This document shows, piece after piece, positions 21,250 to 30,348 of a DNA stretch of 64,000 nt. The stretch covers positions 310,001 through 374,000 of the forward strand of contig NZ_CANLOZ010000005.1 of NCBI RefSeq assembly GCF_947492965.1, read 5' to 3'. This DNA is from an uncultured Aquimarina sp. GTDB lineage: Bacteria; Bacteroidota; Bacteroidia; Flavobacteriales; Flavobacteriaceae. The translations under genes were made by a program, and so were the position numbers. The first letter of the stretch is position 1, and each line of letters starts with the position of its first letter. The notes under the pieces were generated by a model, which saw nothing but the letters and a program-made list of their open reading frames with translations, was not told the DNA's origin and made no database searches.

Positions 21250-22185
21250 CTACCAATTGATAGTATCTTTCCAACGATTACTTTCTACATCTCCAAACAT
21301 CTTTTCTGTAACGGTTCCGCTTACATTCACACTCCAAAAAGAATTTGGAATTGGACCTGCAGCATTTATTGAACTAAGAAGTTGTTGTTTGTCCGAATGA
21401 CAAGAATTCGAAAAAGTAATATTTCTAATAACCGTAGATCCTCCTCCAGTATTTAAATTTTGTCCAAGGTGATTGGTAAGAAATGAATTATTTGTTAATC
21501 TAATCTCTATATCTCTTCCTTCTCCAGAAGCTCTCCAGCTATTTCCTCTATGGTTATACTCCAATTTAACTCTTAAAGATAAACGATACAGATACTGTCG
21601 ATAGAGGGGAGAACCATAACTTATTGTCTCTGCAAAAGCTTCATGCACATACTTAAAAGCTCTTGGCGAAGGACCTTGCGTGATTCCCGCACCACAATTT
21701 TCAATATATTTTTGTTTTCTAAATTGATGCTGGTTCGATATCGCTACGGTTTTTGCCAAATTTCCTTGGGATGAAGAAGCAATCGGAGCTTGGGAAACAG
21801 AACCAACCTGTTTAAGTAAATTTTTATTAGATTTTTGTTCCGCTAATGCTTTATGACCATCAAGTTCATAAAATTTACCATTATCTACCCAAATTGTTTT
21901 ATCCGCAACAATAAATTGATTATCCTTATTTAATATTCCTTGAAAAGCCCAAGACATATTTGGGTTCTTATCGTAAGTAAAAAAAGAAACAGCTTGCAAC
22001 TCTTCTGTATCTAAGCTAGAAAACTTGTCATAAAGATCACGAAATTCTTCCCAATCCTTAAAAACAAAAATATCTTCTTTAGTTGTTGATTCTAAATTTG
22101 TATTATTCTCAATAGGTTCAAAAGATTCTTTTTCACAGGAAATTAATCCGATAGAAATGGCTAATAAAAAAATGATTTTTTTCAT
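21250..22185 (-). CDS. Lipoprotein of unknown function
   Basis: 311 residues. Lipobox ISC gives an acylated Cys near residue 17. I do not recognise a domain. The N-terminal third is acidic and helical (FKDWEEFRDLYDKFSSLDTEE), and the C-terminal half is beta-rich with Gly/Ser/Asn (NLNTGGGSTVIRNITFSNSC) and two Cys residues that could form a disulfide. Its 5' leader shares an AATTACTAA element and the block around the start codon with the lipoprotein gene at 10560-11249. Confidence 0.65.
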   Translation of the reverse strand: MKKIIFLLAISIGLISCEKESFEPIENNTNLESTTKEDIFVFKDWEEFRDLYDKFSSLDTEELQAVSFFTYDKNPNMSWAFQGILNKDNQFIVADKTIWVDNGKFYELDGHKALAEQKSNKNLLKQVGSVSQAPIASSSQGNLAKTVAISNQHQFRKQKYIENCGAGITQGPSPRAFKYVHEAFAETISYGSPLYRQYLYRLSLRVKLEYNHRGNSWRASGEGRDIEIRLTNNSFLTNHLGQNLNTGGGSTVIRNITFSNSCHSDKQQLLSSINAAGPIPNSFWSVNVSGTVTEKMFGDVESNRWKDTINW

Positions 22186-22380
22186 TTTGTTTTAGGTTTT
22201 AAAATTATTTTTGCATAAAACTGCCCTGTTATGCATTCAGGAAATTTTAGTAATTGGCCAATTACATCATCATGTTACTTGAGTCAAAAAGATGTTACTA
22301 CAAAAAAATTGTATTTACATTTACTTTAACGTTTCCTACAAAAAGTATCCAATATTTAATAGTACTATCTCATAAAATCA

Positions 22381-22950
22381 ATGGAAGATCAAAAAATAGA
22401 AATAGAGAAGACAATAGAAATTCTTAAAAGAGGAGGACTTATTTTATATCCTACTGATACTGTTTGGGGAATAGGTTGTGATGCCACTAATGCGGAGGCA
22501 GTAGATAAAATATATTCACTAAAGAAAAGAGCGGACAGCAAAGCTTTATTATGCCTAGTAAGTGATTTTAAAATGTTACAGCAATATGTAGAGGAAGTAC
22601 CCGAAGTGGCTTATGACATTCTAAAATATGCGACAAAAGCCACTACAATTATTTATGATAGACCTTTACGAGTTGCTGAAAATCTAATCGCAAAAGATAA
22701 CACACTTGGAATAAGAGTAGCGAGAGATCCATTTTGCAGTAAATTGATACGAAAGTTTAAAAGGCCTATTGTTTCTACATCAGCAAATATCAGTGGCAAA
22801 CCGACTCCGAGAAACCTGCAAGAAATGAGTAAAGAGATTTTGGAAGGCGTTGACTATGTCGTAAATTTGCCTTTACAAAATAAAGATGCTAAACCTTCTT
22901 CTATTATAAAAATCGGTGGAGATAGTACCGTTAAAATTATAAGGAAATAA
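22381..22950 (+). CDS. tsaC: L-threonylcarbamoyladenylate synthase (Sua5/YciO/YrdC)
   Basis: 189 residues, the single YrdC domain length. Opens LKRGGLILYPTDTVWGIGCDA with the K-R-x-x-x-K nucleotide-binding region (LKKRADSKALL) and VSTSANISG near residue 135. It makes threonylcarbamoyl-AMP for t6A37 of tRNA. It precedes the CCA-adding enzyme, so both products act on tRNA. Confidence 0.93.
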   Translation: MEDQKIEIEKTIEILKRGGLILYPTDTVWGIGCDATNAEAVDKIYSLKKRADSKALLCLVSDFKMLQQYVEEVPEVAYDILKYATKATTIIYDRPLRVAENLIAKDNTLGIRVARDPFCSKLIRKFKRPIVSTSANISGKPTPRNLQEMSKEILEGVDYVVNLPLQNKDAKPSSIIKIGGDSTVKIIRK

Positions 22951-22986
22951 AGTTTCATCACCTTTGTATACCAGGTATATATTATA

Positions 22987-23046
22987 AGAACAATTGTTGA
23001 TTTCGAGAATACCCTCGAAACTTTAAAATCTCGATTATCGAGTATA
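22987..23046. repeat. Two adjacent short inverted repeats
   Basis: TTTCGAG/CTCGAAA followed closely by CTCGAT-T-ATCGAG in the 103-bp gap between tsaC and cca. They share the TCGAG core. No T-run follows, so they are not typical terminators; a regulatory or attenuation role is possible. Confidence 0.4.
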
Positions 23047-23053
23047 TTGATTC

Positions 23054-24484
23054 ATGTCGGAAGAGAATAATTACAAAGAAGCATTACAACATGCTGTTTT
23101 TAATACGATAACCCAAGCTGCATCCAATCTTGAATTAGACAGTTATGTCATTGGAGGTTTTGTAAGAGATTATATTTTACAACGAGGATCTGCAAAGGAT
23201 ATTGATATAGTAGCAGTTGGTAGTGGTATCGAACTAGCAAAAGAAGTTTCTAAATTACTTCCTCACCAACCCAAAATTCAAATCTTTAAAACCTACGGAA
23301 CTGCCATGCTAAAAGCGGGAGATATAGAAGTGGAGTTTGTTGGTGCCAGAAAGGAATCTTATCGAGAAAATAGTAGAAATCCTATTGTAGAAAATGGAAC
23401 GCTGCAAGATGATCAAAACAGAAGAGATTTTACGATCAATGCCTTGGCATTAAGTCTTTCTAAAGACAATTTTGGCAATATTTTAGATCCTTTCGATGGA
23501 TTAGAAGATCTTCGATCCAAAATCATCAGAACACCATTAGATCCAGATATTACCTACTCTGATGATCCGCTAAGAATGATGCGTGCCATTAGATTTGCTA
23601 CACAACTTAATTTTAAGATAGAAGAAAGATCTTTAAAAGCCATTACCAAGAATAAAGATCGTATTAAAATAATTACCAAAGAAAGAATTGTAGACGAACT
23701 CCATAAAATCTTATTAAGTGAAAAACCGTCTATTGGGTTTTTACTTCTGGAAAAAACTGGATTACTGCCATATATATTACCAGAATTAGTTGCGCTAAAA
23801 GGTATTGATGAAGTAGAAGGACAGAGACATAAAGATAACTTTTACCATACTTTAGAAGTAGTAGATAATATTGCAGAAAACACGAATGATCTATGGTTAC
23901 GCTGGGCAGCGCTATTACATGATATCGGAAAGGCTCCTACTAAGAGATTTAGTAAAAAAGTTGGATGGACTTTTCATGGTCATGAGTTTGTAGGCTCTAA
24001 AATGGTCTATAAACTATTTAAACGATTAAAAATGCCTCTGAATGATAAAATGAAATTTGTTCAGAAAATGGTCTTAATGAGCTCTCGACCAATTGTGATT
24101 GCATCAGATGTTACGGACTCTGCTGTTAGGAGATTAGTGTTTGATGCTGGCGACTATATCGAAGAATTAATGACGCTTTGCGAAGCCGATATTACAACCA
24201 AAAACCCGAAACGTTTTAAAAAATATCATAACAATTTTAAAATTGTTCGTCAGAAAATGGTGGAGGTAGAAGAACGAGATCATATTCGAAATTTTCAACC
24301 TCCAGTCAGTGGAGAAGAAATCATGAAAACATTTGACATAAAACCTTCTAAAGAAATTGGAATTATAAAAGAAGCGATAAAAGAAGCAATACTAGAAGGA
24401 GATATTCCGAATGAACATGAAGCAGCGTTTCAATTTATGATAAAAAAAGGAGCAGAATTAGGGCTAAAAAACGTAACTACTTAA
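23054..24484 (+). CDS. cca: CCA tRNA nucleotidyltransferase with HD domain
   Basis: 476 residues. Class II nucleotidyltransferase core: GGFVRD (34-39), catalytic DID (49-51) and RRDFTINALAL. An HD phosphohydrolase domain follows with LLHDIGK near residue 290. It adds or repairs the 3' CCA of tRNA; poly(A) polymerases share this core but the HD combination favours CCA addition. Confidence 0.93.
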   Translation: MSEENNYKEALQHAVFNTITQAASNLELDSYVIGGFVRDYILQRGSAKDIDIVAVGSGIELAKEVSKLLPHQPKIQIFKTYGTAMLKAGDIEVEFVGARKESYRENSRNPIVENGTLQDDQNRRDFTINALALSLSKDNFGNILDPFDGLEDLRSKIIRTPLDPDITYSDDPLRMMRAIRFATQLNFKIEERSLKAITKNKDRIKIITKERIVDELHKILLSEKPSIGFLLLEKTGLLPYILPELVALKGIDEVEGQRHKDNFYHTLEVVDNIAENTNDLWLRWAALLHDIGKAPTKRFSKKVGWTFHGHEFVGSKMVYKLFKRLKMPLNDKMKFVQKMVLMSSRPIVIASDVTDSAVRRLVFDAGDYIEELMTLCEADITTKNPKRFKKYHNNFKIVRQKMVEVEERDHIRNFQPPVSGEEIMKTFDIKPSKEIGIIKEAIKEAILEGDIPNEHEAAFQFMIKKGAELGLKNVTT

Positions 24485-24517
24485 AGACTTTAAAACTTGG
24501 ATTCTCAATTTTAATAC

Positions 24518-25558
24518 ATGAAAAAATACTTTAGATCTCTTGTAATTACATCTGTTGTACTGATTTATTTGATTATTATTGCTGGTGCAGTAGTAAGAAT
24601 GACGGGTTCTGGAATGGGTTGTCCGGATTGGCCAAAATGCTTCGGATATTATATCCCTCCTACCGAAGAAAGTCAAATACAATGGAAACCCAATCATGAG
24701 TATGAGGAAGGTTTTATTGTAATAGTAAATGAAGAGCTAAGAATTGCCAATAAAGATTTCACATCTTCAGCAACATATGAAACAACAAATTGGGAATCAT
24801 ATACAAAACACGACTACGCAAAATTTAATGTATGGCATACTTGGATCGAATATATTAATCGATTAGTAACGGTAGTATCTGGAATCCCTATTCTTTTAAT
24901 GTTTATTCTTTCACTTTGGTTCTGGAAAGAAAAGAGAAAAATACCACTCTATGCAGGACTCACCATTATAGCAATGGCATTTCAAGCTTGGTTAGGTAAA
25001 ATAGTAGTAGATTCTAATCTTCTTCCGCTAAGAATTACAGTGCATATGTTAGTGGCATTTATAATACTAGCCATATTACTTTACATTTTATTTCTTACAA
25101 AAAAGGAAACTGCAACATTCAAAATAAGTTCAACTTTTAAAAATATATTATTCTTTTCTGCTGTACTTACTTTAATTCAGGTTGCTTTAGGAACTCAGGT
25201 GAGACAGTATGTGGATGAACAAATCAAAATTGTTGGTGAACTAGCAAAATCTCAATGGTTAGATCCACCTACAATGAACTTTTATATTCATCGATCATTT
25301 TCTATCCTCATCGTGTTGATTAACTTATGGCTGTTGTGGTATAATAACAAAATGCAACTTGGATTATCTAAATTAAATTGGGTCATTGCCTTTATCGGTT
25401 TAGAGGCGTTTACTGGAATTTTAATGTATTATTTTGATTTCCCTTTCCTTTCACAACCCTTACATTTAGTGATATCATCTTTACTATTTGGAATTCAGTT
25501 TTATATCCTACTCGAAGTGTTTAAAAAAAAGGGATTGACCTCTGAAAATTTAAAATAG
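24518..25558 (+). CDS. ctaA: Heme A synthase, COX15/CtaA family
   Basis: 346 residues with about eight membrane segments. The first loop has VRMTGSGMGCPDWPKCFG, the conserved CtaA/COX15 signature, and heme-ligand His residues lie in WIEYINR-, TVHMLVA-, YIHRSFS- and PLHLVIS-type helices. It converts heme O to heme A for aa3-type oxidases. It is 33 bp downstream of cca. Confidence 0.93.
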   Translation: MKKYFRSLVITSVVLIYLIIIAGAVVRMTGSGMGCPDWPKCFGYYIPPTEESQIQWKPNHEYEEGFIVIVNEELRIANKDFTSSATYETTNWESYTKHDYAKFNVWHTWIEYINRLVTVVSGIPILLMFILSLWFWKEKRKIPLYAGLTIIAMAFQAWLGKIVVDSNLLPLRITVHMLVAFIILAILLYILFLTKKETATFKISSTFKNILFFSAVLTLIQVALGTQVRQYVDEQIKIVGELAKSQWLDPPTMNFYIHRSFSILIVLINLWLLWYNNKMQLGLSKLNWVIAFIGLEAFTGILMYYFDFPFLSQPLHLVISSLLFGIQFYILLEVFKKKGLTSENLK

Positions 25559-25573
25559 TCACAAACAAGTTTG

Positions 25574-25581
25574 TATCTTTG
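25574..25581 (+). promoter_or_regulatory. Putative -7 element (TATCTTTG)
   Basis: A perfect TAnnTTTG match 20 bases before the ATG at 25602. The -33 region is unclear. Confidence 0.45.
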
Positions 25582-25601
25582 CCAATCCAAATTAAACAAG
25601 A

Positions 25602-26111
25602 ATGGTTTACCGTTTCAGAATTATCCTAGATACAGAAGAAGACGTATTTAGAGATATCGAAATCGAACAAGACGCTACATTAGAGCAATTTCATAATGTT
25701 ATTAATCAATCCTTTGGTTTTGATGGCATGGAAATGGCATCTTTTTACATAAGTGATGAGCAATGGAATCAAGGAGAAGAGATATCTCTTTTTGATATGA
25801 GTGATGGTAATCAGCCAGTACGATTAATGAACGAAACAACATTAATCGATGTGGTACACGAGGCATCGCCTAGATTGATTTATGTCTATGACTTCTTAAG
25901 CATGTGGACATTTTTGGTTGAGCTTGCGGAAATTGCTGAATATGAAAACGGAAGAGAATATCCTAATGTAATGTTCGTACACGGACAAATACCGGATAAT
26001 GCGCCCGATAAAGAGTTTAAAGCGGATAATTTGGACCAAGATGATGAAGGGGAAGGTTTTTTAGACCTTGATGATTATGATGAATTAGGTTTTGATGAAC
26101 ATTGGAATTAA
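25602..26111 (+). CDS. pRiA4b ORF-3 / IS1096 TnpR-like domain protein
   Basis: 169 residues. The segment YRFRIILDTEEDVFRDIEIEQDATLEQFHNVINQSFGFDG is the family hallmark, and the C-terminus is strongly acidic (DLDDYDELGFDEHW). Despite the mobile-element name, this domain is widespread in chromosomes and no transposase is nearby. Function is unknown. Confidence 0.85.
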   Translation: MVYRFRIILDTEEDVFRDIEIEQDATLEQFHNVINQSFGFDGMEMASFYISDEQWNQGEEISLFDMSDGNQPVRLMNETTLIDVVHEASPRLIYVYDFLSMWTFLVELAEIAEYENGREYPNVMFVHGQIPDNAPDKEFKADNLDQDDEGEGFLDLDDYDELGFDEHWN

Positions 26112-26123
26112 ATCTTAAGTATT

Positions 26124-26163
26124 AAAGTTTCAAAGATCCTAAGGTACAAAGGTATAAAGCTCC
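26124..26163 (+). repeat. 8-bp periodic array, left arm (consensus AAAGNNNN)
   Basis: Five consecutive 8-mers, four starting AAAG (26124, 26132, 26148, 26156) and one TAAG (26140), in exact 8-bp register, immediately 5' of the four-helix-bundle gene. The same pattern occurs inverted on its 3' side. Confidence 0.8.
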
Positions 26164-26184
26164 AATATTTAACTATAAAATTTA

Positions 26185-26541
26185 ATGAGCACTTTTAGAG
26201 ACCTAAAAATTTGGCAAAAATCAATAGTTTTAGTTATTAATATTTATGATAAAACCAAATCATTTCCAATAGAAGAGTTATATGGATTGACTTCTCAAAT
26301 AAGAAGAGCATCCATCTCAATACCTAGTAATATCGCCGAAGGTTATGGTAGAGAGAGTAAACAAGAATATATCCGATTTCTAAACATTGCGATTAGTTCA
26401 TTATTTGAAGTCCAGACACAATTAGAAATTGGAAAAAATCTTTCTTTCTTAAAAGAAAATGATTTTAATTTATTGTACGAAAACACTAGAGAAATAGAGC
26501 GTATGCTTTCAAGTTATATTAGAAAAATTAAAGATTCATAA
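26185..26541 (+). CDS. Four-helix-bundle protein (23S rRNA IVS / Avd-like, TIGR02436)
   Basis: 118 residues. FRDLKIWQKSIVLVINIYDKT opening, then the family core SQIRRASISIPSNIAEGYGR and the ending ERMLSSYIRKI. This family was named from rRNA intervening sequences and is homologous to the Avd accessory protein of diversity-generating retroelements. It is not in an rRNA gene here and no reverse transcriptase is visible. It is framed by two inverted 8-bp-periodic arrays, which suggests a small mobile or self-recognising unit. Confidence 0.9.
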   Translation: MSTFRDLKIWQKSIVLVINIYDKTKSFPIEELYGLTSQIRRASISIPSNIAEGYGRESKQEYIRFLNIAISSLFEVQTQLEIGKNLSFLKENDFNLLYENTREIERMLSSYIRKIKDS

Positions 26542-26559
26542 ATAATTTTGAAACTTGCT

Positions 26560-26613
26560 CTTTTAGACTTTTTTAATCTTTGACACTTTACTTCTTAGTA
26601 GCTTTGTCACTTT
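26560..26613 (-). repeat. 8-bp periodic array, right arm (inverted)
   Basis: CTTT or CTTA at 26560, 26568, 26578, 26586, 26594, 26602 and 26610, that is AAAG on the minus strand with spacing 8 throughout except one step of 10. It mirrors the left arm at 26124-26163. Confidence 0.8.
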
Positions 26614-26624
26614 AAAACAAAAAA

Positions 26625-27683
26625 ATGATCAATTTATATAGCACCCAAATTGAATCGCTATCGATTCACAAAATAGGTAACAAGAGTAGAAATGAAAACA
26701 TATTTCTATCCGATACTCCTTATACACTTAATGACGAGTTAACCGCTTTATTAAAGGAATACTTTTTTAAACCGTTTAGAGAAAAAGAGGAGAATTACTT
26801 TCAGTTTACCAATGAGGTAGATGTAGAATTTAATCCGCTATATAAAATCGTTACCGAAATATTCAATAACCCATCTTCGGCTCACGAAAAATCAAAGAGA
26901 ATTGCTTCCCTTTTATATGAACAATCCCAACATCCGCATATCAAAAGTGGAGAAGTCTATGTAGTGTATTTAGAGAATCTTTCTATAGATAATGAAAAAA
27001 CAAATGCCGTAGGGATTTTCAAGTCAGAATTGAAATATGATTTCCTTCAGTTTGCAGAGAAAGGAGCGAATATAGAACTACTGCATCAACAAGGTGTAAA
27101 TCTAAATAAATTAGACAAAGGGTGTTTAATTTTTAATCATAAACAAGAAGAAGGATACAAAATTCTTTCTGTTGATTCTAACCGTTATGATACTAAATAT
27201 TGGTTAGAGCATTTCTTAGGAGTGGAAGCCTTTGCAGATGAAAATTTTTACACCAAGAAGTATATGAAATTCTGCCAGGATTTTGCTAAAGATGTGGTAC
27301 TACCCGCAGAAGATAAGAAAGAAGAGGTGATGTTTATGAATCGTGCTGTAAATCACTTTGCCAAAAATGACACCTTCGAAGAATCTGCTTTTTTAAATGA
27401 AGTAATCGATAATCCGGATCTAATTCCCGAGTTTAAACATTACAAAACTGAAAAGGCTCCAAAATATCATATCGAAGATCTTACAGAATTTCCTATTGCT
27501 AATACTGCAGTTTCTGCAGCTAGGAAAAAGATCAAAAACACGATTAACCTAGATACGAATATCCAAATTAAAATGGATTTTATTAATCCAGAATCTGCAG
27601 AAAAGTTTGTAGAAAAAGGTTGGGATGAGGAAAAGCAAATGTATTACTACTTGGTATATTTTAACAAAGAGCAAAAAGACTAA
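26625..27683 (+). CDS. Nucleoid-associated protein (NdpA-like)
   Basis: 352 residues. The stretch EKGANIELLHQQGVNLNKLDKGCLIFN and the SRYDTKYWLEHFLGV-like block are typical of Bacteroidota proteins annotated as nucleoid-associated (NdpA/YejK-like). These bind DNA in Gamma-proteobacteria; in this phylum the role is by homology only. Confidence 0.75.
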   Translation: MINLYSTQIESLSIHKIGNKSRNENIFLSDTPYTLNDELTALLKEYFFKPFREKEENYFQFTNEVDVEFNPLYKIVTEIFNNPSSAHEKSKRIASLLYEQSQHPHIKSGEVYVVYLENLSIDNEKTNAVGIFKSELKYDFLQFAEKGANIELLHQQGVNLNKLDKGCLIFNHKQEEGYKILSVDSNRYDTKYWLEHFLGVEAFADENFYTKKYMKFCQDFAKDVVLPAEDKKEEVMFMNRAVNHFAKNDTFEESAFLNEVIDNPDLIPEFKHYKTEKAPKYHIEDLTEFPIANTAVSAARKKIKNTINLDTNIQIKMDFINPESAEKFVEKGWDEEKQMYYYLVYFNKEQKD

Positions 27684-27692
27684 CCAAACCAC

Positions 27693-28385
27693 TTATTTCT
27701 GACCCGCTAGGTTAAAAGTAAGATTAGTATTTATCTCAATAAGATTGCCATTAGGGTTTTGTATAAAATTACTTATGTAGATTTTTTCAAAATCTTCATT
27801 CATCGGTTTGGGCTCTTCTATTATAGTATCCTCAACTTTCCTTTTCCGATAATAAATTAAGGGAGTCAAAACAAGTGTAGAATCTTGTATGATATAAGTA
27901 CCCGTAGTTTTTGTCAAGAGCTTACCGTATGCACCATAATCTTCATAGGTAAATATATTGGCATGTAGATCCAATGCTGTGTACCCATTTGACTTTGTAT
28001 GTAAAAAACTTTTTTTTAAATAATTATACCTTGGTTTGCTAGATACATTATGATAATATCGAGTTGGATCTGTTCTTTGTGGATCATTTACACTATATCG
28101 AACTAATAAAGAATCTCCAATTGCCTGAAACTGTCCAGACCTATATGCTCTATGTTTAGACACATATACTATATTGTCAATCTTATAGATAAAATGTACG
28201 ATTTGATCATGCTCACCTCCAATACCAGGCAATCTAGGAACTACTAATTTAGCTTGAAAAGCAACTGCTTTGACCGTTCCCGTTTTCTCAAAAGGATAAA
28301 AGGTAGGAAGTTCAAAATTATGATACATCCAAATATAGGATACCAATAAAAACAAACCACCAAAAGCCCAAGGATTTATTTTCAT
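27693..28385 (-). CDS. Membrane-anchored protein, DUF3592-like
   Basis: 230 residues. One N-terminal membrane segment (about 8-22) and a beta-rich extracytoplasmic domain with IVHFIYKIDNIVYVS...SLLVRYSVNDPQRT, the pattern seen in DUF3592-type small membrane proteins (a strand pair ending in a V-x-Y-x-x-x-x-P motif). The rest is unrecognised. It is convergent with the NdpA-like gene, with a 9-bp gap. Confidence 0.55.
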   Translation of the reverse strand: MKINPWAFGGLFLLVSYIWMYHNFELPTFYPFEKTGTVKAVAFQAKLVVPRLPGIGGEHDQIVHFIYKIDNIVYVSKHRAYRSGQFQAIGDSLLVRYSVNDPQRTDPTRYYHNVSSKPRYNYLKKSFLHTKSNGYTALDLHANIFTYEDYGAYGKLLTKTTGTYIIQDSTLVLTPLIYYRKRKVEDTIIEEPKPMNEDFEKIYISNFIQNPNGNLIEINTNLTFNLAGQK

Positions 28386-28628
28386 ACAAATACACTTTAT
28401 ATATAAGTGACAATTAATGTTGTTTTGTTACAAAAAACACCGCTTCAATTCCTTTTAAAAACGAAACCCTAATCCAATCCATTTTTCCTACTTTTGCCGC
28501 CTGATTTTTAACAAAAAAAGAAAAACTTAAATTTTTAGGGTAACATTTAGTAATCAAATGACACGTATATAAAAGCGCCATTTTTTTCAGAGTCTAAAAT
28601 GCTGCAAATTAAAAATAATCAAAAAAAC

Positions 28629-30185
28629 ATGAGAAAAAATATTGCATTCATCATTTTAATTATTGGAGCTATTTATAGTTTAAAAGCTCAAACACAAACT
28701 CAAGATTTAAATATGGGGTTACATCAGTTACAATTTCCAAGTGCAAATGGAGGTTTCAATAGAATCCATAGTTTTGGCGGTACATTTCCTGGGAAATGGT
28801 TATTTAAATCCAGATTTGACCATATTTATTTGGATGCTGGTGAAAATGAAAACAATAAATATTCTATTCTTTTCTTAAGTGGTGGTATCGAAAGAGCAAG
28901 ATTAAATGGTGCAGGTAATTTTGGTATTGGAACTTCAAATCCAACCTCCAAATTTCATGTAGTACATACTTCTGGTCAAGGATTTGCTCCAGTAATTTCT
29001 GGTAACATAGCTACATTTCAAACAAATGCTTCAGCAGGCTATTATTCCTCAATTAACGTAATATCAGGAACGGAAGGAAGAGCTAGTTTCTACTTTGGTG
29101 ATAGAGATAGTGGTGCTATGGGCGGATTCAGATACAATAATGCAAATAATTCTTTAACATTTAGAACAAATGGCGCAGATAACAGAATGTTTATCAATTC
29201 TTCTGGAAACATAGGTATAGGAACTACTAATCCTGGGTCAAAATTAGAGATAAAATCAAATAGTGGAGAAACAGAAAGCTTTATGAAGATGAGCGTTTCT
29301 GATGCTCCTTCTGATTATTTGCAAGTATCCAATGCTACAGGCGGTGCTAACAGATTTCTACCTTTAATCAAAGGAAACGTACAATCTAGTAATATTTCAT
29401 CATTATTATTTATAGCTTCTACAGATGCTGTTAATGATAATAATGGTAGCAGTAGTATGATGCGATTTGATACTAGAAGAAGTTCTAACGATCAAGGAAT
29501 TGCTACTCGTCCACTGTTTCAATGGACTAATTTCGATCAAAAATTAATGACCATGACTGCTAATGGGAATGTCGGAATTGGTACAACAAATCCAATTGAA
29601 AAGCTTAAAATAGTAAATGGTTCAATTTCTGTGGATTCTTCCTCTGATGGTAGTAATGCTTTTGAATTTGGTAATAACTATGGTCAAATGTATTATGATG
29701 CGCAATCATCTGGAGAGCAAAATAGAGGTATGTACTTTCAAGAACAATTATCTACCAATAGAGGCTTTCATTTTTTGAACTCTAATGGGGATAGATTATT
29801 AAAGATTAATGGAAACGGAAATGTTGGAATTGGAACAAATAGTCCCGATGCTAAATTAGCCGTAAACGGTAATATTCATACTCAAGAAGTAAAAGTAGAT
29901 TTAGTAGGCTGGCCAGATTATGTCTTTGAAGAGGACTATAATTTGCCTACACTACAAGAAGTAGAACAACATATCTCAGAACAAGGACATTTAGAAAATA
30001 TCCCTTCGGCAGCAGAAGTAGCTGAAAATGGTATCCAATTAGGAGAAATGAACAAAAAATTACTCGAAAAAATCGAACAGCTAACACTTTATATGATTGA
30101 ACAGAATAAAAAGACGGACTTTCTCCTAAAAGAGGTAGAAACACTTAAAAAGAAAAATGCTGCGCTAGAAGCTAGACTAAAATAG
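28629..30185 (+). CDS. Secreted tail-fibre-like repeat protein
   Basis: 518 residues from the ATG at 28629, which gives a clean signal peptide (MRKNIAFIIL...LKAQ); an ATG 30 bases upstream only adds a polar leader. Four copies of GN(F/I/V)GIGT-x-(N/S)P spread along the chain mark phage-tail or surface-fibre-like beta repeats. The C-terminus has the common Bacteroidota block VGWPDYVF...LPTLQEVEQHI followed by a coiled coil (EKIEQLTLYMIEQ...). Probably a trimeric surface fibre or adhesin. Confidence 0.82.
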   Translation: MRKNIAFIILIIGAIYSLKAQTQTQDLNMGLHQLQFPSANGGFNRIHSFGGTFPGKWLFKSRFDHIYLDAGENENNKYSILFLSGGIERARLNGAGNFGIGTSNPTSKFHVVHTSGQGFAPVISGNIATFQTNASAGYYSSINVISGTEGRASFYFGDRDSGAMGGFRYNNANNSLTFRTNGADNRMFINSSGNIGIGTTNPGSKLEIKSNSGETESFMKMSVSDAPSDYLQVSNATGGANRFLPLIKGNVQSSNISSLLFIASTDAVNDNNGSSSMMRFDTRRSSNDQGIATRPLFQWTNFDQKLMTMTANGNVGIGTTNPIEKLKIVNGSISVDSSSDGSNAFEFGNNYGQMYYDAQSSGEQNRGMYFQEQLSTNRGFHFLNSNGDRLLKINGNGNVGIGTNSPDAKLAVNGNIHTQEVKVDLVGWPDYVFEEDYNLPTLQEVEQHISEQGHLENIPSAAEVAENGIQLGEMNKKLLEKIEQLTLYMIEQNKKTDFLLKEVETLKKKNAALEARLK

Positions 30186-30348
30186 TCTGAGGCCAGATGT
30201 TGGATATCCGATGTCAGGAGTGTAATACATAATTAGACTTCTGACATCCGTCTTCTGACTTCAAAAATCTAATAATAAACATCCGATATAAAACTTCCGA
30301 CTTTAAACTTCCATCACCTAACACTGGACGTACGACCTCCATCACCTT
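30184..30348. repeat. 7-bp periodic inverted repeat array
   Basis: Right arm (about 30236-30348): successive heptamers related to GACTTCC or AACATCC kept in 7-bp register for about 15 units. Left arm (about 30184-30225): heptamers of the inverse form (TGTCAGG, AGTCTGA type). The arms face each other between convergent genes and reach into the 3' end of the gene at 30342. It can fold as a long imperfect hairpin. Confidence 0.7.

Noticed and set aside
25602..26111. Insertion sequence remnant (IS1096-like name)
   Set aside because: Only the widespread passenger-type domain is present; no transposase or terminal repeats flank it.
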